From JBCCFW01 sp039029535 (GTDB taxonomy: Bacteria > Acidobacteriota > JBCCFW01): a DNA stretch of 35,411 nucleotides. Below are positions 1 through 8,281 of the stretch, piece by piece. The notes beneath the pieces are model-generated. The model worked only from the letters and a program-made list of their open reading frames with translations. It was not told where the DNA came from and did not search any database. A program made the position numbers and the translations under genes. Numbering within the stretch: the stretch's first letter is position 1; each line of letters starts with the position of its first letter. The stretch spans positions 1 to 35,411 of the forward strand of contig JBCCFW010000067.1 in the NCBI GenBank assembly GCA_039029535.1, written 5' to 3'.

Positions 1-308
1 TGCAGCTCGGCGACGTCGGCGCCCTCGTAGCGGGGTCCCACGACGCCTTCGACGCGATCCTCCTCGACGTGGACAACGGCCCCGATGCCTTCACGCACCC
101 GGACAACGCGCGCCTCTACTCAGCGGCTGGGCTCGCCGAGATTCGCAGGGCGCTACGCCGCGGCGGGCGCCTGGCCCTGTGGTCCTCGGGTCCCGATGCG
201 GCCTTCACGCGTCGGCTGAAGGACGCGGGCTATCGCGTGGAGGAGAAGAAGGTGCGCGCTCGCCGAAACAAGGGGGCACGCCGCGTGATCTGGCTGGCGG
301 ATCGCTGA
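1..308 (+). CDS. Spermidine synthase-like class I methyltransferase, C-terminal part (5' end outside window)
   Basis: The reading frame is open from the left edge to a TGA at 306-308, so only about the last 100 residues are visible. They contain the hydrophobic strand and acidic turn of a Rossmann methyltransferase (AILLDVDNGPDAF), followed by a segment with many Arg residues and a GG turn (RRALRRGGRLALWSS). The tail FTRRLKDAGYRVEE with a closing basic segment is the usual end of bacterial spermidine/spermine-synthase-like proteins that lack the full polyamine context. These enzymes use S-adenosylmethionine or its decarboxylated form, but the active-site half lies outside the window, so the substrate cannot be read. 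The gene converges on the minus-strand gene ending at 436. The 127 bases between them show no convincing terminator. Confidence 0.8.
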   Translation, partial: QLGDVGALVAGSHDAFDAILLDVDNGPDAFTHPDNARLYSAAGLAEIRRALRRGGRLALWSSGPDAAFTRRLKDAGYRVEEKKVRARRNKGARRVIWLADR

Positions 309-435
309 GCGGAAGGAGGGGACGGCCCGCCGACTCTGACACGCCATGCCGTCGCCAGCCGACACGTTGCTCGATCACTTCGACCGTCTTGCCGGAGCGG
401 AAGCGAGCAATCCAGCCGCCTCGCGGTGAAGGAGG

Positions 436-2427
436 TCAGGGACAGCCGGGACGACGGGCTCCCAGCGAGTCCTCTCCCCATCCCGCCGGGCTCTGACCAC
501 AGTCGTTGGTGGCGGTGACCAGGTAGTAGCGATCTTCACCAGGAGCATCGTCGACCCAGACGTTGCCGGTGAGGCCGGTCAGGCAGGCGGCCTCGATCAC
601 GCGGCTTTCCAGGAGCTGGGCGAGCGATCCCGCCCGCAGCTCGAAGCGGACCTCGGGACCCGCCTGGTCGACGAGCGAGGCCCAGCCCACGGCGGGGCTT
701 CCATCGAGCTTGCCGACGAACAGCGGCGTGGGATCGCCCGGGGATGCCCAAGTGCCGGGGAGAGCCGGCGCGCAGTCCTCGTGATCGGGTCGGAGATCGC
801 CGTCGAGATCGCAGTTCACCGTTGAACGACAGTCCGGGTCCAGGCAGTCGGCAGTGCCGTCCCCCTCGTTGTCGACGCCGTCGCTGCAATCGCTCTCGGG
901 ACACTCGGGATGGTCGGTGCACTCGGTGTCCCAGCAATCCCGGAAGAGGTCGCCGTCGTCGTCCTCCTCGTTGGTGCAATCTTCGCCACAGCCCGGTTCG
1001 TCCACGCAGTCGGGGTCGAGGCAATCGCGCAGGCCGTCGCGGTCGTCGTCGAAGCCGTTGGTGCAATGGAGCTCGCTGAGACAACCGGGGAAGGCGTCAC
1101 AGTCAGCGTCCTGGCAGTCGGTGAGGCCGTTGCCGTCGTCGTCGAGACCGTCATCGCAGCGGCTCTCGACGCAGGCCGCATCACAGGACGCCTCCGGGCA
1201 GCAGTCCGGGTCGTCACAGTCGGTGAGGCCGTCGCTGTCGTCGTCGAGACCGTCGTCGCAGTCGAGCTCCGGATCCGGTCCGAGGTCGAAGACCCAGGCG
1301 GCTCCCGAATTCAAGCCGCCCCGATCGTCGTCACCGGTTCCGACGATGAGACGTCCGCCCGGGGCGAGCACCGCCGACGTGCGGTAGCCCAGGTCGAAGT
1401 CGGGTCGCTCATCGTGGGCCCAGCAGTGGATGCGCCAGCCGGCGGCGGCCTCCGCGAAGAGCCAGGCACGTTCGGGGAGGGTCGAGGCGACGACCGACAG
1501 CCCGCGATCGGGGGCCAGGTCGACCCGCATCCACTCCTCCAGCACCGGATGGCCTTCCCGCTCGCCGGTGTCGAACGTCCCCTGGAGGGCCCAGGTGCCG
1601 CCCACCAGGCGGAAGAACTGGGCCGTGCCTTCGTTGGAGCCGATGAGCGCGCGGTCGCCCCGGATCGCCAGACCGGCACCGAAGCCTTCGCCCGGTCCGG
1701 TGAGAGTCTCCTGATGCGTCCAGCTACCGGCGACTCGCCGGTACGACCGCACCGTGCCAACGGGGAGGCTCGGCACGCCGACGAGGAGCTCATCGCCGGA
1801 GACGGCAGCGGTCTCGCCCGTGCCACGGTCGACGCCGCCGAGGGTCGCCACCTGACCCCACCTGTCACCATCGTGCTCGAACACCAGGGCGGCTCCGAAG
1901 GTCCCCCGTCCGGGTGCGCCGAGGGCGATGACGTCGCCGTCGATCGCCACCGCATGGCCGAGCTCCTCGTCGTCGATGGGAGCGTCGGCCTCGAGGAGCT
2001 GCTCGACCTCCCAAGTGACACCCACCCGGCGGTAGACCGTCGCGCCGCCCGACCACGGCTTGGGCAGGCTGCGGTTCGGGGGGAAGGGATGTCCGATCAC
2101 GAGTCGGTCATCGGACAGGTCCAGGTACTCGCCGAAGCGATTCCGGAGCTCGGGAGAGCTGGGCTGGATCTTCTGTTCCAGCTCGTAGCCGGCACCGCGG
2201 TCGACGTAGATCCAGACGGCCAGGCTCCCGGGTGCCGCGATCGCCACGGTCGCTCCATCGGCGGCGACGACGGTGCCGAAGCCGGAGAGGCGACCGGGCT
2301 CGGGGTTGGGCACGAGCTGAGGGGTGACGCTGCAGTCGGCGGCCAAGGCAGACGGAGCGAACGACCCGAGCCAGCCGGCGAGCACGAGCGTCGCGAGAGC
2401 CGATGGCGAGAGCATTGGGATGCTCAT
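436..2427 (-). CDS. Exported FG-GAP-type beta-propeller protein with Asp/Cys repeats and Cys-Pro C-terminal module
   Basis: This 663-residue protein starts with a Sec signal peptide (hydrophobic LATLVLAGWLGSFAP, likely cleavage after ALA about residue 29). Residues about 35-380 are repeated strands of the FG-GAP/integrin-like type (GFGTVVAADGATVAIAAPGS, LGHAVAIDGDVIALGAPG, GFGAGLAIRGDRALIGSN), which normally fold into a beta-propeller. Residues about 388-553 hold five units of the form C-x-DG-x-DDD-x-DG-x-x-DC-x-DPDC, likely disulfide-rich and calcium-binding. The last roughly 95 residues match the module found in five other exported proteins of this window, ending GARRPGCP. The ATG at 2427 overlaps the TGA of the upstream M28 peptidase gene by four bases, which implies translational coupling. 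A surface or secreted adhesion-type role is inferred from architecture; no enzymatic motif is visible. Confidence 0.85.
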   Translation of the reverse strand: MSIPMLSPSALATLVLAGWLGSFAPSALAADCSVTPQLVPNPEPGRLSGFGTVVAADGATVAIAAPGSLAVWIYVDRGAGYELEQKIQPSSPELRNRFGEYLDLSDDRLVIGHPFPPNRSLPKPWSGGATVYRRVGVTWEVEQLLEADAPIDDEELGHAVAIDGDVIALGAPGRGTFGAALVFEHDGDRWGQVATLGGVDRGTGETAAVSGDELLVGVPSLPVGTVRSYRRVAGSWTHQETLTGPGEGFGAGLAIRGDRALIGSNEGTAQFFRLVGGTWALQGTFDTGEREGHPVLEEWMRVDLAPDRGLSVVASTLPERAWLFAEAAAGWRIHCWAHDERPDFDLGYRTSAVLAPGGRLIVGTGDDDRGGLNSGAAWVFDLGPDPELDCDDGLDDDSDGLTDCDDPDCCPEASCDAACVESRCDDGLDDDGNGLTDCQDADCDAFPGCLSELHCTNGFDDDRDGLRDCLDPDCVDEPGCGEDCTNEEDDDGDLFRDCWDTECTDHPECPESDCSDGVDNEGDGTADCLDPDCRSTVNCDLDGDLRPDHEDCAPALPGTWASPGDPTPLFVGKLDGSPAVGWASLVDQAGPEVRFELRAGSLAQLLESRVIEAACLTGLTGNVWVDDAPGEDRYYLVTATNDCGQSPAGWGEDSLGARRPGCP

Positions 2428-4265
2428 GGGCAGGGGCTCTCGTGAGGACGGGGAGTGGCACGACTGTCGACTCCCAGGCCCGACTCGCCGCCGCCGTCGA
2501 CCGAGGTGACCAGGTAGAAGGCGGCGTCACCCGGCGTGAGCGTGTCGCCGTCGCTCGCCGATGGCCGGTCGAGCCCACACCAGGCGCGGGCGAGCGGGTT
2601 GCTGCCCGGCTCCTGGGTGTAACGACCGTCGGAGCGGAGCTCGGCCAGGTCGCCGCGGTAGAGGTTGAAGCGGCTCGCTTCCGGGGTCGAGGTCCACTCG
2701 ATCGTGTCCTGGCCGCGCAGGTGCAGCAGGAGCTCGGGCTCGACCACGGTCGCACCGACCAGCTCGGCCATCGCGCCGACCAGGGTCCGCACGAAGTCGA
2801 AGCCGAAGATCCAGTCCTCGTCGACGTAGGACTCGGGAGCGTCGGTCGGTCCGTGGACGTGCGGGTTGTTCCCCACGGCCCGGGGTTGCTCCCGCAGGCT
2901 CACGGCAGCGCAGTGATCCTGGAAGGCGACGCTGTCGGTGTTCGACATCCGATAGCCGACGGTCCCGGGGTGGGCGTCGGCGTGCTGCTGGCTGGCGCGG
3001 AAGAGCGCCGTGGCGAGATCGTAGGAGGCACCGATCTCCTCCGCGTTCAATCGGTACTCGATGTCGAGGTCGGCGTCCGGCCACGGCTCGGGACGGGCCA
3101 CGGGTCCGTGGTCGTAGAGGATCATGTCCGCCTGCACCATGCCCAGCCAGCGTGGCTCCGGGTACCTTCCGGAGAAGGGTGGATCCTCCACGCCCTGCCG
3201 GTCCGCGCGGTCGCTCACGTAGGCGAAGGAGCCACGCTGCGGATGCTCCTCGGCGTTCCAGAAGACGAAGCGCAGGGAGCGCTCGGTGATCACCGAGTCA
3301 GGAGCGAACACGCGCGCAGCCTCCAGGACCAGGGAGCAGCCGGAGGCATCGTCGTCGGCGCCCACCGTCCCCTCCACCGTGTCCAGGTGCGCCGAGACGA
3401 GATAGGCCTCGTCCGGTCGGCTCCGGCCGACCTTCGTCGCGATCACGTTGTCGAGCAGGTGACCACTGCTCTCGAAGCGATGCAGCTCGACCTCGTAACC
3501 CCAGGACTGGAGCTGGCCGATCAGCCAGTCGACTGCCAGTGCGTTGCCAGGATCGGCTCGGTCGCGACAGCCGAGGGCGGTCAGGCCCTCGACGTTGCCG
3601 CGAAAGCGGCCGAGGTCGAGACGACTCACGAGCAGGCTCGCAGACGGGCTGACCGTGGGCGAGGCGGCGTGACGCAGGACCAGGTCGTCGAGACGGCAGG
3701 TGGCGATCGAGCTCCGGTCCGGGTCGTGCGGTGAGAGATGAGCACCGACTCGCAGGCGGTGAGCGCCGGGAGCCAGCTCCCCGAGGTCCAGCAGCAGCCG
3801 GCGCCAGCCCGTGCCCGTGGGGAAGTGGCTGCTCATCGTGAGGACGCGGTCGATGCCACCGTGTCCGAGAAGCTCGTCATCGAGGTCGACGAGGAGCTGC
3901 GCCTGGTCCGCGGCCATCGTCTGGAGCTCGAACCAGAGCTCGAGCTCCAGGGCGGCGGCTTCGGCCAGGGTGAAGTCGAGCTGCCAGCCGCCCGAGACGG
4001 CCCAGGCCTCCCCGGAGCCGACGTCACCGCCGACGGTCACCTGGAGGCCGCCACCGCTCCGTCCACCGTCCGGCAGGTGGACGCCATCGGCGCGGTCGGG
4101 TGCCGAGGTGCCTCGGAACGCGTCGTCGACGTAGAGCAGGGAGCCCGCTCCGGCATCGAAGGACTCCTCGTGGATCACCTGAGCAGGGACGGTGAGAGGG
4201 GTCAGCACGAGGCTCAGCCCCAGGAGAGCGGCAGCTCTCGGCTGGCGTTCGCGGGAGGCTCTCAT
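2424..4265 (-). CDS. Exported M28-family zinc metallopeptidase with N-terminal jelly-roll-like and C-terminal Cys-Pro modules
   Basis: The start is set at 4265 because MRASRERQPR plus a hydrophobic stretch ending TVPAQ is a good signal peptide and GGAG lies 8 bases upstream; the frame is open further upstream but without signal-like sequence. The protein has 613 residues. Residues about 30-200 look like a beta-rich carbohydrate- or substrate-binding domain. Residues about 215-505 are the M28 aminopeptidase-like domain with the expected metal ligands: H293 and D295 (SAHLDT), D305 (GADDDASG), E339/E340 (NAEE), D380 (VQADM) and H471 (HGPTD). It probably removes N-terminal residues from peptides outside the cytoplasm. 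Residues about 515-613 form the fnIII-like module (FNLYRGDL, FYLVTSVD) ending ESPCP. It is the upstream partner of the FG-GAP gene with an ATGA overlap, so the two products are likely made together. Confidence 0.88.
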   Translation of the reverse strand: MRASRERQPRAAALLGLSLVLTPLTVPAQVIHEESFDAGAGSLLYVDDAFRGTSAPDRADGVHLPDGGRSGGGLQVTVGGDVGSGEAWAVSGGWQLDFTLAEAAALELELWFELQTMAADQAQLLVDLDDELLGHGGIDRVLTMSSHFPTGTGWRRLLLDLGELAPGAHRLRVGAHLSPHDPDRSSIATCRLDDLVLRHAASPTVSPSASLLVSRLDLGRFRGNVEGLTALGCRDRADPGNALAVDWLIGQLQSWGYEVELHRFESSGHLLDNVIATKVGRSRPDEAYLVSAHLDTVEGTVGADDDASGCSLVLEAARVFAPDSVITERSLRFVFWNAEEHPQRGSFAYVSDRADRQGVEDPPFSGRYPEPRWLGMVQADMILYDHGPVARPEPWPDADLDIEYRLNAEEIGASYDLATALFRASQQHADAHPGTVGYRMSNTDSVAFQDHCAAVSLREQPRAVGNNPHVHGPTDAPESYVDEDWIFGFDFVRTLVGAMAELVGATVVEPELLLHLRGQDTIEWTSTPEASRFNLYRGDLAELRSDGRYTQEPGSNPLARAWCGLDRPSASDGDTLTPGDAAFYLVTSVDGGGESGLGVDSRATPRPHESPCP

Positions 4266-4634
4266 CGTTGGCTCCGCCCCGGGATTGGTGGCCCGGGTCG
4301 AGGTCCCTCGATCCCGACAACGCATCACGACGCGGCTTGCGCAAGCCAGCACTCAGGCTCCGACCGGTCCGAGCCGCCGATCGTGACGGGATTGCAGTCC
4401 GAAGGCGGTCCGGATGGCCGTCGAGCTCGATGGGAGACCCGACGCTCATGACCGAGGACGACATCGCGAAGCTGGAGCAGCGTCGAGGCGGTCTCGCCGT
4501 CGGTGCGTCCGGCGAGCACGCGGACCCGCCCCGGAGTCAGCTGGAACGGCCCAGAACGACACTGCGACCCACGCCAGGTGGTGTCCGGCGCGTGGGGCCC
4601 GGGACCGTCTCCGGCCCCCACGGAAAAATCCCGA
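4266..4634. other. Intergenic stretch with hairpins and decayed coding-like sequence
   Basis: No intact gene is visible in these 369 bases. On the minus strand the composition looks coding in two different frames: roughly 4600-4450 (for example LTPGRVRVLAGRTDGE) and then roughly 4450-4390 in another frame (VGSPIELDGHPDRLR). This would fit a frameshifted gene remnant, but I recognise no family. A short inverted repeat at 4294-4315 (GGGTCGAGG with CCTCGATCCC) lies just upstream of the M28 start and may be in its promoter or 5' leader. Confidence 0.35.
4592..4621 (-). terminator. Strong GC hairpin downstream of the Cys-rich repeat gene
   Basis: GTGGGGCC (4592-4599) pairs with GGCCCC...AC (4613-4621), and GGA/TCC extends the stem inward with small bulges. 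It begins about 14 bases past the stop codon of the minus-strand gene ending at 4635. The run of five T residues (minus strand) lies between stop codon and hairpin rather than after it, so this is not a classic intrinsic terminator. It may slow polymerase or protect the mRNA end. Confidence 0.4.
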
Positions 4635-5750
4635 TCAGGGACAGCCCAGTCGTCGCCGCTCGACGCAGGTCGAGCCGGTCGAGCCCCGCTCCTCACCATC
4701 AGAGGTGAGACCAGCGCTTCCCTCGTCGTCGACCGAGACCGGAACGACGAGGTAGTAGCGATCACCAGGGGCTGGCGCGAACGTCGCTTCGAAGAGTCCG
4801 CCGGTGGTGCAGAGCACGGCCTCGTGGCTGTACCAGTCGCCGAGCACGCCCTCGTGCACCGCGTAGTCGACCGCGCTGGCACTGCAGCTCGCCGACCAGC
4901 CGAGGGCCAGCTCACCACCATCGACCAGCAGCAGCGTCAGGGCCGCACCCGGGCGCGCTGCCGTCCCGCTTGGCACGGCTCCCGGCTGAGCCGAGTCACA
5001 GCTCGTCCCCGCACAGGCGCTCCCCAGACCCTGCGACATTCCGCCGGCCGCTGCGCAGTCTTCGGGGAGGAGCTCGACGCACGAGTCGTCCGCCAGGCAG
5101 CAGGCCTGGGATTGCCCACAGCTCACGCTCCCGCAACCCACGAACGGACCGTGCCAGGTCCCCCCGCTGTCGAGACACTCTCTCTCGTACCGGGTCACGC
5201 AGGCTCCCGAGACGAGACAACACGCACCCAGCTCGACGACTGGGCAGGGCTCCACGCCGCAGTGTTCGGCCTCCAGCAGCACGCCGCCCAGAGCACTGCA
5301 CAGGTCCGGAAGAAACACGAGGCAGTCATGACCCGGCACGCAGCACGGCATGGGACAGGCGTCGGTGGCACAGGAGCTCCCCTCCCCGAGCGCCAGGCCC
5401 CCTACCGGGACCCAGCAGAACTCGGCGGTGACCTCCAGGCACCCGCGGTCGGAGCCATGGCTGTAGCAGCAGGCAACCGCGGGAGGGCAAGAGGTGGTGG
5501 CACAGCGGGAGCCGAAGCCCTGGGGATGTCCCTGGTGACCGTGCACGCACGTGTGGGAATTCACGTCCACGCAGCCCGAGCCATCATGGAAGCAGCAGGC
5601 CTGGGGATCGGCGTCGACCCCTCGATGGTCGGCGGGGCCATCGACTACGACACGCTCGCTCGGGCTCCCGCCCCGGGCACCCGCCGGCATCGGCGCGAGG
5701 GCGGCCAGGAGGCACGCCAGGCCCCAAGCCACCCGCTTCGACAGCACCAT
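4635..5750 (-). CDS. Exported Cys-rich repeat protein with Cys-Pro C-terminal module
   Basis: The start at 5750 is preceded by GGAGGG five bases upstream and opens a clear signal peptide (MVLSKRVAWGLACLLAALAP, cleavage near AGA). The 371-residue product consists of about five tandem units of about 40-48 residues, each beginning with CC and holding about six Cys in a spacing like ACC...C-x-x-x-x-x-x-x-C...G-x-x-C-x-x-x-x-C (examples ACCLADDSCVELLPEDC and ACCFHDGSGCVDVNSHTC). Such units would be disulfide-bonded outside the cytoplasm. The last roughly 115 residues form the module shared with five other exported proteins (DYAVHEGVLG, GDRYYLVVPV) and end RRRLGCP. A close paralogue lies at 8282-9559 on the other strand. 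Function unknown; probably a surface or matrix protein. Confidence 0.8.
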   Translation of the reverse strand: MVLSKRVAWGLACLLAALAPMPAGARGGSPSERVVVDGPADHRGVDADPQACCFHDGSGCVDVNSHTCVHGHQGHPQGFGSRCATTSCPPAVACCYSHGSDRGCLEVTAEFCWVPVGGLALGEGSSCATDACPMPCCVPGHDCLVFLPDLCSALGGVLLEAEHCGVEPCPVVELGACCLVSGACVTRYERECLDSGGTWHGPFVGCGSVSCGQSQACCLADDSCVELLPEDCAAAGGMSQGLGSACAGTSCDSAQPGAVPSGTAARPGAALTLLLVDGGELALGWSASCSASAVDYAVHEGVLGDWYSHEAVLCTTGGLFEATFAPAPGDRYYLVVPVSVDDEGSAGLTSDGEERGSTGSTCVERRRLGCP

Positions 5751-6252
5751 CACGTCCCTCCAAGTCATCGGACAGTCCCTGAGGGTTGTCCGAACACCAT
5801 CATGGACCAGGCAAGTGGGGCCAGCGTTCACGCGACCGAGCGCCCTGGCTCATCGACCGGCGGCCAGGTACGGAGGCTGACACCCAAGCCACTCCTCATG
5901 GCCTGGAACCAGGAGCATCAGTTCGTGGAGTGCCTTCAACTCGTCACCGATCCACCCAAGCGGACACTCCCCGACCCGCGTGCTTGGCGCCACGGTGTTC
6001 GCGGGCTCGAACACGGCCTGGAGCCTTGAAGCACTCGTGGGTGGATCTGCGTGGTCATGGACGGCAAGGGTTGCCCCGACTGACTCATCACCTTCGGATC
6101 GGGGGCTCCATCACCCTTGCTCACGGGATTGCTCATGCTGACCACGGCTATCATGTGCCGTGCCACTCGACGGGACGTCAGGTCGCCAGCCAGGTCTCCG
6201 GCTGAGCTGGCAGCATCGAATCGAGGACAGGGTCCAAGGACATGAGCTCGCC
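5751..6252. promoter_or_regulatory. 502-base divergent intergenic region
   Basis: This gap lies between the divergent Cys-rich gene and the GNAT gene, so it should hold promoters for both. A dyad CGGACA (5769-5774) / TGTCCG (5787-5792), with inner CCC/GGG pairing, sits 18 bases upstream of the minus-strand start. It could be an operator or a 5'-leader hairpin. A smaller palindrome, CCTGG-AA-CCAGG, is at 5902-5913. I could not make a convincing -35/-10 pair, and no small gene or RNA is recognisable in the rest. Confidence 0.4.
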
Positions 6253-6795
6253 ATGACGATCAAGACCGCAACCTTCGAAACGGACAGGCTTCGGTTCCGA
6301 CCGTACTCACGGCCTGATCAAGATGCGTTCGTTCAGCTCATGGGCGATCCCGACGTGATGGAGCACGTCGCAGGAGGACGACTCGAGTCGGCCGAGGCAA
6401 TCGAGCTGTTCGGGAAGGCGCTCCAGGCATGCGAAGAAGAGCGGATGGCCGTCTGGGCCGTCGAGTGCCTGGAGTCAGGTGACTTCCTGGGTCACGCAGA
6501 GCTGAAACCCAGTCAGCAAGACGACGGTCTCGAGATCGTCTACTTGCTCGCCAAGACGGCCTGGGGACGCGGACTCGGGACCGAGGTGGCGCGTGCAGTC
6601 CAGGAGCACGCTCATCAGACGCTCGACTGCGATCGCGTGGTGGCCACGACCGCCCCGGACAACCGAGCCTCCGAACGCATCCTGGAGAGACTCGGCTTCG
6701 AATTCGTCCGGGAGTGGATGGAGCCGGACGACGACGTGATGACACGTCTCTGGGTGTCAGGATCGAGACGGAAGACCGCTACTCCTTCCGACTGA
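6253..6795 (+). CDS. GNAT-family N-acetyltransferase (RimJ/RimL-like)
   Basis: The 180-residue protein starts at the ATG at 6253; the frame is open upstream, but GNAT homology begins with FETDRLRFRPYS right after this Met, and AAGGA lies 12 bases upstream. It has the usual order: N-terminal ETDRLxxR strand, DPDVMEHV region, LGHAELKP strand, motif A with the acetyl-CoA pyrophosphate loop GRGLGT (residues 105-110), and NRASERILERLGFEFVRE near the end. It should transfer an acetyl group from acetyl-CoA to an amine, possibly a protein N-terminus or small molecule; the substrate cannot be predicted. The gene after it starts 61 bases downstream on the same strand. Confidence 0.9.
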   Translation: MTIKTATFETDRLRFRPYSRPDQDAFVQLMGDPDVMEHVAGGRLESAEAIELFGKALQACEEERMAVWAVECLESGDFLGHAELKPSQQDDGLEIVYLLAKTAWGRGLGTEVARAVQEHAHQTLDCDRVVATTAPDNRASERILERLGFEFVREWMEPDDDVMTRLWVSGSRRKTATPSD

Positions 6796-6856
6796 GCTCA
6801 CGAGTTCGTCCCACGCAGGCGCCCAGTCGGTGGCCCGTTCGCTCATCGGTCAGCTC

Positions 6857-7915
6857 ATGCCAAGTCGCAAGCGCAAGCACGAGAACGATCTCTTCGGCGT
6901 CATCGACCCGGCCCAGGACACCCACCTGGAGATCTGGGCCCAGCACGGCGAGCTCGAGTTCACGGTCTCGCTGGAGCTCGACGCCAAGACCTTCCACCCG
7001 GACGCCCTCGAGCAGATGACGACGCTCCTCGATGAGCTGCCGGCACTCGAAGCGGCGGCTCGCGAGGCACTCCTCACCAAGAAGACGCGCTCGGCGTCAG
7101 CGCTCACGCGTTACTGGCGGACCTGCGCCGAGAGCGAGGACGTCGATGCCGACGAGGACGAGTTCGCCGGCGACCCTCCCGAGAACCTGGGCCCGTTCCT
7201 CGAGACCTGCGCTTTCGAGCACGTCGGCTTCTGGCTGAAGGCGGGCGAGTGCCGGCTCTCACTCGAGCTCACGCGCGATCCCCTCAGCGAACGGCTGGTG
7301 GCGGACCTGGATCTGGACGGCAAGGTCACCGGTTTGCGAGTGGAGACCGAGGCCCGGGCCCACCCGGTCGGTCCGGACACGGGCGAGCCTCCCCTGCCCC
7401 GACTTCCCTTCGAGCACGAAGGCTACGTCCATCCGATCTTCGGTGAGCTCGACCTCCGCACGGAGGACAGTTGGCAGGAGACGATCGAGACCGAGGACCA
7501 CTTGCTGAAGGTGAGCCTGCACGCCGACGAGGACACCTTCGACCCGGAGCTCCTCGAACGGATGACCTCCGTGCTGGACGACCTGTACGAGCTGGAAGAC
7601 GTCGCTCAACGTGCGCTCCTCCGTGACCACCGCGAGACGCCGGAGGATGCGCCGTGGTCACTGTTGAAAGCGCACTGGCACGGCCACCGCGACGCGCGCG
7701 ACCTCGAGACCGACGAGCTCATCTACGACGAGGACGAGCGCACGAAGATCGAGCGTTTCGTCGTGCGCTGCTTCATCCATCACGTCTGGTTCAAGATGCG
7801 CAATGGAGCGCCCTCCTACGCTCTCGAGCTCATGGATGCCTCGATCAGCGACGACCGCATGCTCGTCGGCTTCGACCCCGACGGAACCTGCAACGGCTTC
7901 TGGCGCGAGAGCTGA
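6857..7915 (+). CDS. Tandem DUF2004-like protein, two copies in one chain
   Basis: The product (352 residues from the ATG at 6857; a GTG at 6830 is an alternative and neither has a strong ribosome site) is cytoplasmic and acidic. Residues about 10-170 and about 192-352 are two divergent copies of the same fold. Each copy has an opening FG-x-(I/L)D strand, an acidic strand pair (LEFTVSLELDAKTF and LLKVSLHADEDTF), the helix pair LEQMTTLLDELPALE / LERMTSVLDDLYELE followed by A-x-x-ALL, and a final beta segment ending in a DxDG turn (LDLDGKVTGLRVE, FDPDGTCNGFWRES). This matches what I know of DUF2004 proteins, which are normally single-copy and of unknown function. A linker rich in Pro joins the copies. 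No catalytic motif is evident. Confidence 0.7.
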   Translation: MPSRKRKHENDLFGVIDPAQDTHLEIWAQHGELEFTVSLELDAKTFHPDALEQMTTLLDELPALEAAAREALLTKKTRSASALTRYWRTCAESEDVDADEDEFAGDPPENLGPFLETCAFEHVGFWLKAGECRLSLELTRDPLSERLVADLDLDGKVTGLRVETEARAHPVGPDTGEPPLPRLPFEHEGYVHPIFGELDLRTEDSWQETIETEDHLLKVSLHADEDTFDPELLERMTSVLDDLYELEDVAQRALLRDHRETPEDAPWSLLKAHWHGHRDARDLETDELIYDEDERTKIERFVVRCFIHHVWFKMRNGAPSYALELMDASISDDRMLVGFDPDGTCNGFWRES

Positions 7916-7956
7916 ACGAGACGTGAGCATCCGGACCGCCCGCTCGGCCTGCACCT

Positions 7957-8181
7957 TCAGCGGGTACCCGACTGGCCGTATCGACGCTCGTACTCGTCGC
8001 CCAGGAACTCCGAAAGCTCGTCCACGAGCGCTCGCGCCCGCTGCTCCTCGTCACTCGATTGCGGCTCCGCGAGGCAGAACTGGAGCGCCTGACGAGCAGG
8101 CTCGCGCCACTCCGGGTGGAGCCGTGAGAACGAGTCGTAGCAGGGGTAGAGGTCCCGACCGAACGTCCCCTCGGCCTCCAC
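7957..8181 (-). CDS. Small hypothetical protein, probably the 3' part of a truncated gene
   Basis: A 74-codon frame from a GTG at 8181 has strong coding composition (third positions mostly G or C) and reads YPCYDSFSRLHPEWREPARQ, then an acidic helix-rich tail. I do not recognise the family. Coding-like sequence continues upstream of the GTG (RCAGLLAV) to about 8205 with no ATG and no ribosome site, and the frame closes at 8239-8241. It therefore looks like the C-terminal part of a longer gene whose start has been lost. It converges on the DUF2004-like gene (41 bases) and abuts, head to head, the similarly truncated Cys-rich gene on the plus strand. Confidence 0.5.
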   Translation of the reverse strand: MEAEGTFGRDLYPCYDSFSRLHPEWREPARQALQFCLAEPQSSDEEQRARALVDELSEFLGDEYERRYGQSGTR

Positions 8182-8281
8182 CGCAAGGAGCCCAGCACAG
8201 CGTCCTCTTCGCTGCAGAACGTCACCGTCGCGGGGCTGCTACTCCTACGGCTGCATCGAAGCCCATCCGTGGGGTTGCCGC

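Noticed and set aside
910..2445. 511-codon plus-strand frame
   Set aside because: Antisense to the FG-GAP protein; amino-acid composition is the mirror of Asp/Val-rich repeats.
2403..3734. 443-codon plus-strand frame
   Set aside because: Antisense to the M28 peptidase, whose zinc ligands are all in place on the other strand.
4448..4708. 86-codon plus-strand frame starting MTEDDIAKLEQRRGG with GGGAG upstream
   Set aside because: The first residues look protein-like but the rest is Arg/Pro-rich, overlaps the antisense gene end at 4635 and matches no family I know.
4503..6029. 508-codon plus-strand frame
   Set aside because: Antisense to the Cys-rich repeat protein and its promoter; no recognisable domain.
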